The notes: a model not told the origin generated them from the sequence alone. Counted from the stretch's first letter, positions 1-9,235 are shown. The stretch is DNA of 18,805 nucleotides from Rikenellaceae bacterium (GCA_900769145.1 CAAGFN010000085.1:1-18805); one strand, 5' to 3'. Program-made: numbers and translations.

Positions 1-345
1 AATATCGGAGGACACAAGGATTCAATCTTTGTCATTTCCACCGACATTGAGAACAATATAATATATGTCGGGGAGGGACATCAGCACAAGGGCCTGTCCA
101 GAAGCTGCCTGAGGATTGTCCCGGACGAGATTCACTGGATCAGGGAGGATCTCCGGATGAAGGCCGGGGAAATCAGGCGTTACCGTGTAAGAATCAGATA
201 TCGCCAGCCGCTTCAGGATGCCGTGCTGGTAATGCGCGACAATGGGCTGTTCATCATTTTCGAGGAGCCTCAGCGTGGAATCACTCCCGGCCAGTTCGCT
301 GTCTGGTATGACAGGGACGAGATGATTGGCTCCGGGGTAATCTGA
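1..345 (+). CDS. mnmA: tRNA-specific 2-thiouridylase MnmA, C-terminal part (5' end outside window)
   Basis: Frame 1 is open from the first base to the TGA at 343-345, so only the last 114 residues are present. The translation matches the C-terminal beta-barrel domain of MnmA. It has the run VISTDIENNIIYVGEG, a central IRRYRVRIRYRQ strand, and the highly conserved ending PGQFAVWYDRDEMIGSGVI. MnmA transfers sulfur to U34 of tRNA-Lys, -Glu and -Gln in the cytoplasm. The catalytic cysteines and the ATP-pyrophosphatase domain lie upstream of the window and cannot be checked. The gene ends three bases before the stop of the convergent flavoprotein gene, so the two transcripts must overlap or end in very little space. 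No hairpin terminator is obvious between them. Identification is firm because of the C-terminal signature; completeness is unknown. Confidence 0.93.
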   Translation, partial: NIGGHKDSIFVISTDIENNIIYVGEGHQHKGLSRSCLRIVPDEIHWIREDLRMKAGEIRRYRVRIRYRQPLQDAVLVMRDNGLFIIFEEPQRGITPGQFAVWYDRDEMIGSGVI

Positions 346-348
346 CCT

Positions 349-1776
349 TTACCGTGCGGCGGACTGGCCGGCGAGATAGCCTGTCGAGAAGGCTATCTGG
401 AGATTGTAGCCTCCCGTATCGGCATCCAGATCAAGGAGCTCCCCGCAGAGGTACAATCCCTTTATCTTCCTGGATTCCAATGTCTTAGGCACAACCTCGT
501 CACAGGACACCCCTCCTGCGGTAACCACGCATCTCTCATAGCCGACATAACCCTCAATGTCGAACCGCCAAGCTGTAAGGGCATCAATCAAAGCATTGAT
601 TTTCAGCATTTCCCGACCCTTGGACGTGGCGATTATGGAGGAATTGCATTTCAGGAAAGCCTGGGTGAGTTCCCAAGGCATCAGCTTCCCGAGAAGAATC
701 CTCGCCACGTGACGGATGGGACGTTTGTTGCTGCGCGGGTCATTGCGGACCTCGTCCCAGAGTTTCTCGACTCTCGGGCGGAACTCCGACATCGGCACGC
801 CCGGCTTGAGATTCACCAGAACAGAAACTTTTCCGCCATTGATGATGGACTTGACGGCATTGCGGCTGATATTGAAACCTGCCGGACCCTCGATTCCTCC
901 GTCGGTGAAATCCAGGTCCCCCTCCATTTCCTGAATGACATTGCCGTTGACCAACAGGCTGACTCCCACATTTTTGAGCTGGATGCCGCATAGAAGTTTC
1001 CCGGTCTCGGACAATGATGATGACCTGTCAATATGGCCCCTACCTGCAGGGGCACATCCGGCGGAAACGGCTTGGCCTTTGGAGGAAACAGCCGGGCCTG
1101 CACCGGAAAGTGCTGCCGCAACCCTCTGTGCTGTGGTCTCTCCAGCATTCTTGTACCCCCTCGGCACGAGAGCAGTCAATGAAGGGAAACGCGGCTTCAA
1201 TGCAAGGCCGAGACTTTCCGCAAACTTGTATCCGTCTCCGGTGGAACCTGTGGCCGGATAGGACAGACCGCCAGTTGCCAATATAAGTTTCGAGCATGTC
1301 AATGTATCCCCGCCAGCGAGTACAATGCTGAATATTTTCTCACCATATTCTTCCTCAATACCAATGCCCGCGACTTCCGCCCCGGTACGGATTCTCGCCC
1401 CCAGCCTGTTTGCCGCATTGACCAGAGTATCAACTACATCCATTGACTTATGCGACTCCGGGAAGGCCCTGTCCCCCCTCTCCACGACAGTAGGCAATCC
1501 CTCATTCTCAAAGAAATCAATGAGGCCCTGCGGGGTGAGGTTCTGGAACGAGGCGCGGAGCACGTTGGAATTTGCCCTGACGTGAGGTGCGAAGGCTCCC
1601 CAATCCTTGAGATTGGTGAAATTACATCTGCCCTTGCCTGTAATGACGATTTTCCTGCCGGGTCTCGGCATCTTCTCAAGAACGAGGACTGAAAGTTCAG
1701 GGTTGGTCTTCCTGGCACCTATGGCAGCCATCAATCCTGCTGCTCCGCCTCCAATAATTATGATATCGTGATGCAT
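349..1776 (-). CDS. BaiN/HI0933-family NAD(P)/FAD-dependent flavoprotein
   Basis: 475-residue cytoplasmic flavoprotein of the HI0933/BaiN family (annotated variously as aminoacetone oxidase-like or BaiN-like; true substrates are mostly unknown). The Rossmann FAD-binding motif IIIIGGGAAGLMAA is at residues 5-18. The family signature PGRKIVITGKGRCNFTN is at 39-55. An ATGG motif is at 167-170. The C-terminal FAD-contacting segment GLYLCGELLDLDADTGGYN, followed by IAFSTGYLAG, is intact. The protein is roughly 50 residues longer than the usual 400-425 because of a Gly/Ala/Ser-rich insertion at about residues 208-260, before the QLKNVGVSLLVNG strand. ATG at 1776 is supported by the motif starting almost immediately after it, and by a near-consensus promoter about 25 bases upstream. 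It is a single gene, convergent with mnmA. Family confidence is high; the reaction is unknown. Confidence 0.9.
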   Translation of the reverse strand: MHHDIIIIGGGAAGLMAAIGARKTNPELSVLVLEKMPRPGRKIVITGKGRCNFTNLKDWGAFAPHVRANSNVLRASFQNLTPQGLIDFFENEGLPTVVERGDRAFPESHKSMDVVDTLVNAANRLGARIRTGAEVAGIGIEEEYGEKIFSIVLAGGDTLTCSKLILATGGLSYPATGSTGDGYKFAESLGLALKPRFPSLTALVPRGYKNAGETTAQRVAAALSGAGPAVSSKGQAVSAGCAPAGRGHIDRSSSLSETGKLLCGIQLKNVGVSLLVNGNVIQEMEGDLDFTDGGIEGPAGFNISRNAVKSIINGGKVSVLVNLKPGVPMSEFRPRVEKLWDEVRNDPRSNKRPIRHVARILLGKLMPWELTQAFLKCNSSIIATSKGREMLKINALIDALTAWRFDIEGYVGYERCVVTAGGVSCDEVVPKTLESRKIKGLYLCGELLDLDADTGGYNLQIAFSTGYLAGQSAAR

Positions 1777-1801
1777 ATCAGTATTCTTTCCGATTAGATT
1801 G

Positions 1802-1833
1802 CAAATTTCCGAAAAAATTAGGGACTTATCAAA
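1802..1833 (-). promoter_or_regulatory. Probable promoter of the flavoprotein gene
   Basis: Read on the minus strand this is TTTG (1833-1830), 20 bases, then GAAATTTG (1809-1802). It matches the Bacteroidota housekeeping consensus TTTG-N19/21-TAnnTTTG except for G instead of T at the first -7 base. It leaves a leader of about 20 bases before the ATG at 1776, as for the other promoters in this window. Confidence 0.55.
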
Positions 1834-1890
1834 AAAAGTAACTATATCTGTAGTCTTGAATATAACGGGCAGGGAAACTTGCTCCTCAAA

Positions 1891-1963
1891 GCCACTTTAG
1901 CTCAGTCGGTAGAGCAGCTTATTCGTAATGAGCAGGTCGAGGGTTCGAGCCCCTTGAGTGGCT
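1891..1963 (+). tRNA. tRNA-Thr (anticodon CGT)
   Basis: A complete 73-base cloverleaf can be drawn. The acceptor stem is 1891-1897 with 1956-1962 (GCCACTT/GAGTGGC, closing with a T-G pair). The D stem GCTC/GAGC is at 1900-1903 and 1912-1915. The anticodon stem GCTTA/TGAGC surrounds the loop TTCGTAA, giving anticodon CGT at 1924-1926, which reads ACG threonine codons. The T arm is GAGGG-TTCGAGC-CCCTT. The discriminator is T1963 and CCA is not encoded. A terminator hairpin follows directly. The gene points towards the end of the RND efflux operon. Confidence 0.95.
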
Positions 1964-1968
1964 CAAAG

Positions 1969-1993
1969 CAGAGGCTTCACGGCCTCTGTTTTT
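1969..1993 (+). terminator. Rho-independent terminator of the tRNA-Thr gene
   Basis: A 7-bp perfect stem CAGAGGC (1969-1975) / GCCTCTG (1982-1988) with a 6-base loop is followed by a T5 run (1989-1993) on the + strand, six bases after the tRNA. It overlaps the last codons of the opposing RND permease gene, whose stop codon is in the loop. On the minus strand the stem is followed by CTTTG, so it would be a weak terminator there. Confidence 0.8.
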
Positions 1994-4900
1994 GTTTATC
2001 TACAGACTTCTTAGGCAACAGAAACACCGGCATCACAAAAACCAATGCCAACACGGAGAACAGCATACCCGATATAGTCCCCGCTGCAAAATCAAACCAG
2101 AATACCTCTGTTGGCCCGTCTGTCAGGAACGGTACCAGACCCAGAACGGTAGATGCTATAGTGAGCATTATCGGGTTAATCTTGTGATTGTAAGCCTTGA
2201 CATAAGCTTTCAAAGGCCGTTCATCCCGGTTTCGCATCTTCTTCCAGGTATTCACAAGATAAATCCCCGCATTGACCACGATTCCGCAGAGCATCACCAA
2301 GGCTGCGAACCCGCCCTGGTCGAATGAGAATTCAGACAAGCCGAAGACCAGGAAAAGCCCAATGAAGGAAACCGGAATCATGAATATCACCGAAAGCGGA
2401 TAAGTGAACGACTCGAAAGTCATTGCCAGCATGACATATATGGCCGCAATTATCAACAGAATGAGCCACGCAAACCTGTCCTTGTGTTCATTGAACCAGC
2501 CCCAATCCGGCAACGAGGCCTTGTATCCGACAGGCAGCACTTCCTCATTCATATACTTCACAACACCCTTGACATATTTTTCCCGGAGTGTCGGACTCCC
2601 GGAGAAATCATAGCAGACATCCAGACGGTAGGACTGGTTGTTCTTGCGTATTTCAATGTCAGTCAAGCGTTTGGTAATGCTTCCAATATCATTGAGGGTA
2701 ATGCGGGACGAGTCCACGGCCGTCTCCTCATTGAGAATATGCCAGAGATCGAACTTGTCAGTCTCCGAGGATTTCAGGACCACATCCACAATCTCCCCAT
2801 CCTCGACTGACAAGCCAATCCTGGAATCATACAGGCGGGAATTGAGGACAGAATAGTATTTGTACGGATTGACTCCCGAGACAATCGTCTTCTCGAAATC
2901 ATATTCCAATGAGTACTCCACCGAAGGCTTTCCCCTTGCACCCCCGGCCCATATTTCAGGGGATACCACACGTGGATTAGCCGAGAGACGCTCGCAAAGT
3001 CTCTCCGCAAATCTGTACAGTTCATTAAAATTGTAACCTGTGAGGGTTATGAACGTCCCTTTCAGGCCAGATTCAATGTTATTGTTGAAATAATTGTCAT
3101 CCACTCCGAATACCCTCCAGTTCGCACCGCCGAAATTTATTGCCATCGTCGTGACCTGGCTCTTCAGCATTGAAGGGAAACCGGTATCCTCATATTCAGG
3201 CTTGAACTCCACCTCGATGCCGGCATAATCGTAAGAGGTAATGCTGGTCCTGAACACTGATATCTCATCGAATGAAGAAAGATAATTCTCCATTGACTTC
3301 ACAATCTCATTGAGCTGGCTCACGGAGCACCCGGCAGGCAGTCCCGCAACTATATGAAGCACAGGCTTTTGCGGCTCACGATAAAAATTCGAGCGGTCCA
3401 GGGACCTGTAGAACATCCCGAATGTCGAGCCGAAGAACTTGTCAATGTCCTGACGGTTGTCCCGGTACGGAGCCCAGGAAATGACAGGGCGCACGACTTT
3501 CTCGTAGAACTTCCCTTTCGGCTTGTCCGAAATTTCAGGCAAGAGGAAGAGCGGGATTCCGAAAGCGACAACGAAGATAACAATGTAAACCCATCTATGC
3601 TTAACGCCCCACCCGATATATGCGGAATACAATCTGTTCCAGCGGATTACCCTGCGCCTTCTCCTGCACGAGGAGGAATATGCTGTAGGGCGGAGAGGGA
3701 TGTACTCCATCAGGGCAGGCACGAAGAAATAAGAAACGGCCAGGGAAACGGTCAGGTTGATGACTATCACCCAGATGAAATCGGTGAGATTGCCCCTTTC
3801 CGATTCCGGGAGCAGGAGTATGAGCAGAAGGGCCGCAACCGTGGTAAGCACCGCCGCCAGTATATCAGGGAACGCTCCCCTGTCCTTCCAATAGGCATAA
3901 TGCCCCACCATAACTATGGAATTGTCAATGACAATGCCGAGGGAGACAGTAATTCCGGCAAGAGTGTAAATATGCACCGTAATGCCGCAAAATGCGTAGA
4001 TTGCAATGGAAATGAGGATATTGACCGTCAATGTCAATGCCATCACCACCATATTCCGCCAGGACCGGTTGACCAGGAAAACGAAGAGAAGGAGAACAAG
4101 AAGGCACAGGCCTGTCCGCCAGTATATCTTGCGCAACTCCGCGGAGACAAAGGTGGAGGCATCATACGAGACACCTGCCGTTATTTCAGCCGGGAACGAC
4201 TCGCCAAGTTCCCTCATCCTGGCCTTGACCGCGGCCACTGTGGAAAGGAGATTGGCATGAGGAGCCAATGTGACGGAAAGCGTCACGGTATTCAACCCGT
4301 TGATTCTGAAATAGGTGGATGGCTGCGATTCCTCATACCGCCAGGTCGCTATGTCCCTCAGCCTGATGATATGCCCGTCTTTTTTCAGGACAGGCATATT
4401 CCCGAAAGAGGCGTCAGAAAGCCCCCGTCCGTCCACTGCCAGCCTCACAGTCATCTTGCGCAAATCATCAGTCCCTGCCATCCCCATCACACTGTCGGCG
4501 AAATAGGAAGTGAAGGCAGTGCGTATGTCAGACACCTTGATACCCAACGCATTGACTGCTTCCGCATTGAATGTTATGACCCAGCGCCAGGGAGTACCGC
4601 CGGACACATCCACCCTGTCCACACCTTCGATGGAGGACAAAGGCGGTATAATGCAGTCTTCCGCATACTTCTCTATCCTGCCTGACGGCAGGTCGCCCTT
4701 GACAGTGTAAGTAATGGCAATGATGGACTTGTTTCCACCGGCATCGAGGGTAATGACCGGATAAGTCACCGTCTCCGGCAGGCTTGGATAGACATTCCTC
4801 ACGGCCGATGCGACCTCGAACCTGGCTGCGGCCATGTCAGTACCCTTGGCGAAGTTGACCGTGACCCTGCCGCTACCCTTTTTGGAAACGGAGTTAATGC

Positions 4901-5120
4901 CAGTGCTGCCGGCCATGCCGCTCAGGACACCTTCTATCCGGCTGGTCACCTCTGCTTCCACAAGTCTGGAAGAGGCACCGGGCATCGTATAGGATACGAC
5001 TATAGACCTCGCCTTCTCCGATGGCTTGTACTGGATGGAGAGCAGCCTGAGCGAGGCAATGCCCACAATCGACACTGCCACTGCGACAAGCAGCACGGAG
5101 AATGGTGAAATCTTCCTCAT
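1977..5120 (-). CDS. RND efflux permease subunit 2 (AcrB/MdtC-like)
   Basis: 1047-residue inner-membrane RND transporter, close to the usual AcrB length. The first transmembrane segment is at about residues 7-26. A porter domain follows, with a second hydrophobic block at about 335-470 carrying the TM4 motif VSLGIVIDNSIVMVGHY (Asp399, Asn400). After the second porter domain, TM segments 8-12 contain VMLCGIVVNAGIYLVNTW. One acidic residue is visible in the TM4 proton-relay position. The N-terminus MRKISPFSVLLVAVAVSIVG is a plausible first helix, and the ATG shares four bases (ATGA) with the end of permease 1, which indicates translational coupling. It is the last gene of the OMF-adaptor-RND-RND operon. 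Its C-terminal tail KQKQRP is encoded inside the terminator of the opposing tRNA gene. Substrate cannot be inferred (drug, bile-salt or lipid export are all possible); heavy-metal type is less likely because no metal-relay motif is seen. Confidence 0.92.
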   Translation of the reverse strand: MRKISPFSVLLVAVAVSIVGIASLRLLSIQYKPSEKARSIVVSYTMPGASSRLVEAEVTSRIEGVLSGMAGSTGINSVSKKGSGRVTVNFAKGTDMAAARFEVASAVRNVYPSLPETVTYPVITLDAGGNKSIIAITYTVKGDLPSGRIEKYAEDCIIPPLSSIEGVDRVDVSGGTPWRWVITFNAEAVNALGIKVSDIRTAFTSYFADSVMGMAGTDDLRKMTVRLAVDGRGLSDASFGNMPVLKKDGHIIRLRDIATWRYEESQPSTYFRINGLNTVTLSVTLAPHANLLSTVAAVKARMRELGESFPAEITAGVSYDASTFVSAELRKIYWRTGLCLLVLLLFVFLVNRSWRNMVVMALTLTVNILISIAIYAFCGITVHIYTLAGITVSLGIVIDNSIVMVGHYAYWKDRGAFPDILAAVLTTVAALLLILLLPESERGNLTDFIWVIVINLTVSLAVSYFFVPALMEYIPLRPTAYSSSCRRRRRVIRWNRLYSAYIGWGVKHRWVYIVIFVVAFGIPLFLLPEISDKPKGKFYEKVVRPVISWAPYRDNRQDIDKFFGSTFGMFYRSLDRSNFYREPQKPVLHIVAGLPAGCSVSQLNEIVKSMENYLSSFDEISVFRTSITSYDYAGIEVEFKPEYEDTGFPSMLKSQVTTMAINFGGANWRVFGVDDNYFNNNIESGLKGTFITLTGYNFNELYRFAERLCERLSANPRVVSPEIWAGGARGKPSVEYSLEYDFEKTIVSGVNPYKYYSVLNSRLYDSRIGLSVEDGEIVDVVLKSSETDKFDLWHILNEETAVDSSRITLNDIGSITKRLTDIEIRKNNQSYRLDVCYDFSGSPTLREKYVKGVVKYMNEEVLPVGYKASLPDWGWFNEHKDRFAWLILLIIAAIYVMLAMTFESFTYPLSVIFMIPVSFIGLFLVFGLSEFSFDQGGFAALVMLCGIVVNAGIYLVNTWKKMRNRDERPLKAYVKAYNHKINPIMLTIASTVLGLVPFLTDGPTEVFWFDFAAGTISGMLFSVLALVFVMPVFLLPKKSVDKQKQRP

Positions 5121-8100
5121 TTCTTGTAGATTGCGTAGTACAATGCAGGGAGCACAAAGAGGCTGACCAATGTTCCCACAGTCATTCCGGCTATGATTAC
5201 CAATGACATAGGATATTGCAGGTCATCTCCCATATTGCCCCGGCCGAGGAACGGAAGAACTGCGAGAATAGTGGTGAGCGATGTCATTATGATAGCCTTC
5301 ATTCTCCTCGAACTGGCCTCAATCACGGAGCGTTCCAGAGAGACTCCGGACTTGCGGAGCCTGTTGATGGTGTCAACCTTGAGGATTGAGTCGTTGATGA
5401 CAATGCCGCTCACTACCACGAGGCCTATGAGGGACATCAGGTTGATGGAAACGCCGAGGGCCCATAGCACAAGCAGGGCCGCGAATACATCTACCACAAT
5501 CTCAGCCATTATGAGAAGAGGCTGGACGAGAGACTCGAACTGGGAGGCCAGAATGAGATATAGCAGCAGGACGGCCAGCAGGAAAATCCAGGCCATTTCG
5601 CCTGTCATCTCCCTGTTTGAGAACCAGGACCCGCTGAAACCGGCCTCGAAGTCTCCCCTCTCCCTCAATGCTTTCCCGATGGCATCCATAGCCTCGGGAA
5701 CTCTTTTCTGCGGGATATCCAATTCCACGGGATAGTAGTTTCCCTCCACACCGGAGATTATGTTCTTGAGATCCTCGACGTAGGTCTGGCGCATCATTGA
5801 AGTCACGGGAATGTCATTGCCAGCCTTGCGGACGAAAGTGCCGTTCAGGACATCCACAAGCCCGGAATGACCGGTTCCAATCACCACCGGGACTGATCTG
5901 GAGCCTTGGACTATACTGAACAACCTGTTCTGCGACAACGCATTGCGAAGCACGGTGACAAGGTCCTGAACTGAAACCCCATAGATAGCCATAAGTTCCG
6001 GATCAGCGACGAAAACCATATCTGTCTTGACCGCAGGACTCTGGATATGCACTCCCGGCAACGCAGCCCTGATGTCTGAAACGGCTGTCCTTACCTTGTC
6101 AGTTTCCAATTCCGGAGACGAAACAGGCCTCAGGCGTGCCAGAAGCTGCGGCTTGGAACTGCCGAAAATCTGCTCGAATATATTGCCGGAAACTGCGAAT
6201 GAGAAATCAGCACGTGGATATGATTCGGCAAGATGCGATTCAAGTTGCCTCTTGACTTCCGCTAGCACCTTGTCATCAGGGCATTTGATATAGATTGAAG
6301 CCTCTGTGGAGCCATTGTCACCGCTATGTCCGAGAATGAACTGTTGGATGCCGACCATCGAGGTAATCTGTTCGGCTTTGTCCGAAATCATGGACTCGAT
6401 TCCAGCCACCCTTCCGGCATTCTGTTCAAGGGAGACCTGCTCGTTCCAGTCAATGCTCAATATCGTCTCGGTATAAGTGACAGGCGGAAGTTGCTCCTTA
6501 GGCATCAATGCCATGCAGAACACAATTCCCGCGACGGATACAGCCAAGATTGACCAAGCCACGGGACGATGGCGCATGAACCAGTTGATGCAGCGTTCCT
6601 CGACATTTTCCATGTTGAGAGTCCGATGAGACTTACTTGTCATCCCGGCCGGACGAATCGAAAAGTGTGACCTGGAAAATGGACTGCCGCCCTTGTACCA
6701 GACATAGTAGAAAACCGGTATGACGGTAATTGTCACCAGATAAGATGTCAGCAGCACTATCGTAACCGACATTGCCTGGTCATAGAAGAGGGCACCTGCG
6801 ATACCGCTCACGAAAACCAGCGGGATGAACACGGCGCAGGTCGTGAGAATGGAACTGAGCATCGGGCCGGTCACCTCTCCCGTACCGTCCAGGACCGCAT
6901 CCCGCAAATTGGTTCCGCCCTGCCATCGGGCCGTAATGTTGTCCACGAGAATGATAGTGTTGTCAGCCATCATTCCCACGCCCAGAAGCAGGCCGGACAA
7001 TGAAATGATATTGAGAGTAAGTCCTGCGGCATAGAAGACTCCCATTGACGCGACCAGAGCGACCGGCATTGTAAGGCATACGAGTGCAGGAGAGCGCAAG
7101 TCCCTCATAAACAGGAAGATAACAATGCAGGCCAGCAACACTCCCAATACGATGTTCCGGAGAAGATTACGAATCGAGTAATCAAGCAGCTGTGTCTGGT
7201 CCCTGGTCAGTTCAAAGCTTACCCCCGGATAATCCCGGGAAAAATTCTTCATTATCCGGCTGATGGATTTGCGCAGGTCGGACATCCTGGCCCCGCTCTG
7301 CTTTATGACAGCAAGGCATACTGCGTCCTCGCCTCCGGAACGTACGAGACCTTGTCTGGCGGCAGGCTGCTCCAGAACAGAGGCAATGTCCTTCACCTGC
7401 ATCACCTTCTCACCATGCCTGAACCAGATATTCTCAATGTCTTCCTTGCCGGATACTTCAGAGAGAAATTTGACATTGTACCTGTACTGCCCGTCCCTGA
7501 TGGAAAGCGAGCCTAGCTGAATATTGGCATTGCGCACAATCTGCTCAAAATCAGAAGTTCCCAGTCCGAGCTGGACAAGTTTGCGGCTGTCAGGGACTAT
7601 TACGATTTCATCATTGACCACACCGCTGTAATCCACCATTGCCACTTCAGGCAACTGCTCTATTCTCTTGCACAGGACATCCCTGACAAATGCACTTAGA
7701 CCAGCGAACGAGGATGCCGTACCTGTGCCGGTCAACTTGACGTTGATATAGAATGCCGGAATATCCATTGCGCTTGCCTTCAAGACTTTAGGCCTTTCGA
7801 TATCAGGAAGGGAGCCCATCGCCCTGTCAATCTTTTCATTCACCTCGATGAAAAGATAGCTGACATTCTCCCCGTGACCGAAGGTGAGCTTCAATGTACC
7901 CGAACCGTCCTTTGCGTCCGCGACAATGTCTTCGAGGGCATTTATCTGGATGAACTGCTGCCGCAATGGCTTCAAAACGCTCTCGTCAATCTCCCTGGCG
8001 GACATTTCCGGAGCATTGACCTGTACCGTGATATATGGGATATCCACGTCAGGGGCCAATGAGACCGGCAGCTGCTTCACGCTGACGAAGCCCAGGACTA

Positions 8101-8158
8101 TGACGACCAACATTGCCATAGTCACGGTCACAGGCCTGTCTATCAGATGACGGAGCAT
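5117..8158 (-). CDS. RND efflux permease subunit 1 (AcrB/MdtB-like)
   Basis: 1013-residue RND permease with a typical start, MLRHLIDRPVTVTMAMLVVIVLGF, the first helix followed by the VKQLPVSLAPDVDIPYITV signature. TM4 carries GVGMMADNTIILVDN (393-407) with Asp399; the residue before it is Ala where AcrB has a second Asp. The second membrane half contains GLVVVSGIVINDSILKVDTINRLR, characteristic of the permease pairs common in Bacteroidota. It is clearly paralogous to, but strongly diverged from, the downstream permease, so the pump may be a heterotrimer like MdtBC rather than two independent transporters. That is inference from tandem arrangement and the shared single adaptor. The gene starts three bases after the adaptor stop and ends in a four-base ATGA overlap with permease 2. 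Confidence 0.93.
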   Translation of the reverse strand: MLRHLIDRPVTVTMAMLVVIVLGFVSVKQLPVSLAPDVDIPYITVQVNAPEMSAREIDESVLKPLRQQFIQINALEDIVADAKDGSGTLKLTFGHGENVSYLFIEVNEKIDRAMGSLPDIERPKVLKASAMDIPAFYINVKLTGTGTASSFAGLSAFVRDVLCKRIEQLPEVAMVDYSGVVNDEIVIVPDSRKLVQLGLGTSDFEQIVRNANIQLGSLSIRDGQYRYNVKFLSEVSGKEDIENIWFRHGEKVMQVKDIASVLEQPAARQGLVRSGGEDAVCLAVIKQSGARMSDLRKSISRIMKNFSRDYPGVSFELTRDQTQLLDYSIRNLLRNIVLGVLLACIVIFLFMRDLRSPALVCLTMPVALVASMGVFYAAGLTLNIISLSGLLLGVGMMADNTIILVDNITARWQGGTNLRDAVLDGTGEVTGPMLSSILTTCAVFIPLVFVSGIAGALFYDQAMSVTIVLLTSYLVTITVIPVFYYVWYKGGSPFSRSHFSIRPAGMTSKSHRTLNMENVEERCINWFMRHRPVAWSILAVSVAGIVFCMALMPKEQLPPVTYTETILSIDWNEQVSLEQNAGRVAGIESMISDKAEQITSMVGIQQFILGHSGDNGSTEASIYIKCPDDKVLAEVKRQLESHLAESYPRADFSFAVSGNIFEQIFGSSKPQLLARLRPVSSPELETDKVRTAVSDIRAALPGVHIQSPAVKTDMVFVADPELMAIYGVSVQDLVTVLRNALSQNRLFSIVQGSRSVPVVIGTGHSGLVDVLNGTFVRKAGNDIPVTSMMRQTYVEDLKNIISGVEGNYYPVELDIPQKRVPEAMDAIGKALRERGDFEAGFSGSWFSNREMTGEMAWIFLLAVLLLYLILASQFESLVQPLLIMAEIVVDVFAALLVLWALGVSINLMSLIGLVVVSGIVINDSILKVDTINRLRKSGVSLERSVIEASSRRMKAIIMTSLTTILAVLPFLGRGNMGDDLQYPMSLVIIAGMTVGTLVSLFVLPALYYAIYKK

Positions 8159-8161
8159 AAG

Positions 8162-9235
8162 CTAGTTTTCCTTTATGCGGACAGCGGAGCCGTCTGCGAG
8201 ATTGAGATTGTTGGTGACGATGACGAGTTCGCCCGGCTCAAGTCTGGCTCCCCTGTCCTCGTTGGCAATGATGTCGTATGAGTCCTGATTTGAAGCTAAA
8301 ATATTGACATATACCCAATTGGCCTTGCCCTCCGAGTAGGTGAACAGGACATCGAGATTGTCCCTGACCACGACCGCGCTGCGGGGAACCACAAGTCTTC
8401 CAGGTACAACTTTTTCCACCACGACTCTGGCATTCATTCCGTCAATAACGGACTTGCAGCCCTTGACCCTTGCCCGTACTGCTATCTGGCCGTTCTTGTC
8501 AACTGCCGGATTGATCTGGGTAATCCGGCCTGTCAATGTCAATGCCGGGTCGGAAAATGGAGTCACCTTGACAGGAAGGCCGACAGCCAGGAAAGAATAT
8601 TCGGATTCGAGGACAAGGAAGTCCACATCCAGTTCGCTGTCATCCACGAGGGTACAGAAATCCGACTGGGCCTGCTCCCATCTCTTGACCTTGAGGTCTG
8701 CTATCTTGCCTGAGAACGGAGCCTTGAGGACGGTGCAGGAAAGGTTGTAGGATGCCTGCCGGTAGGAGTTCCTGGCTGCATTGTATCCGGAACGTATCTT
8801 TGCCATTTCCAATATCTCACGGGGGACCGAAGCTGTGTCCGCCGCCCTGTAGCCCTGGCCTGCCAGCACATCATACAACTCCATTTCAGCCTTGTCCAGG
8901 ACATTGGCCGCATTCTCCAATGCAATCCTGAGGTCTTCCCTGTCTAGCTCGGCAATCCTGTCACCTGCCCGGACATGGCTTCCGTTGGAGACATCTAGAT
9001 TTGCGACAATGCCGTTGATATTGAACTTAATGGTGGCTCGACGGGCGGCAGTCAGCTTGCCGTTGGAGACAATCTGCCTGTAGAAATTTGTCCTTTTCAG
9101 GGTGTCCACCCTTACTTCATTGATCTCCGGGGCATATTCCTTCTTGCCCTCACGCAATTCATCCCCTTGTCCACCGCCACAGGAACAAAGGATGACAACC
9201 GGTGCTATAGCATATAGTAACTTCCTCATAGCCAT
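8162..9235 (-). CDS. RND periplasmic adaptor (membrane fusion protein), lipoprotein
   Basis: 357-residue HlyD/AcrA-type adaptor that bridges RND permease and outer-membrane channel. The N-terminus MRKLLYAIAPVVILCSC ends in a lipobox with Cys19 (numbering from the first of two possible Met), so it is probably a lipoprotein. The first half of the lipoyl domain is at about 72-98 (NGIVANLDVSNGSHVRAGD). A helical hairpin spans about 100-165, unusually short. The second lipoyl half is at about 168-200 (VLKAPFSGKIADL). A beta-barrel domain follows, with GRITQINPAVDKNGQIAVRA and a proximal domain containing LVVPRSAVVVRDN. Its ATG overlaps the last base of the upstream TolC-family gene stop (TAATG), and the stop lies three bases before permease 1, so all four pump genes are one operon. 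Confidence 0.93.
   Translation of the reverse strand: MAMRKLLYAIAPVVILCSCGGGQGDELREGKKEYAPEINEVRVDTLKRTNFYRQIVSNGKLTAARRATIKFNINGIVANLDVSNGSHVRAGDRIAELDREDLRIALENAANVLDKAEMELYDVLAGQGYRAADTASVPREILEMAKIRSGYNAARNSYRQASYNLSCTVLKAPFSGKIADLKVKRWEQAQSDFCTLVDDSELDVDFLVLESEYSFLAVGLPVKVTPFSDPALTLTGRITQINPAVDKNGQIAVRARVKGCKSVIDGMNARVVVEKVVPGRLVVPRSAVVVRDNLDVLFTYSEGKANWVYVNILASNQDSYDIIANEDRGARLEPGELVIVTNNLNLADGSAVRIKEN

Noticed and set aside
1879..2187. Open frame starting just before tRNA-Thr and running into the permease 3' end
   Set aside because: It is read through the tRNA and its terminator, so it cannot be a real gene.
3354..4685. 443-codon + strand open frame antisense to RND permease 2
   Set aside because: It lies wholly inside a well-recognised permease gene in the opposite frame, and its translation is rich in Arg, His, Pro and Gly with no recognisable domain. 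Long shadow frames are expected here.
5193..5735. 180-codon + strand open frame antisense to RND permease 1
   Set aside because: Arg/Ser/Thr-rich low-quality translation inside a conserved gene; a shadow.
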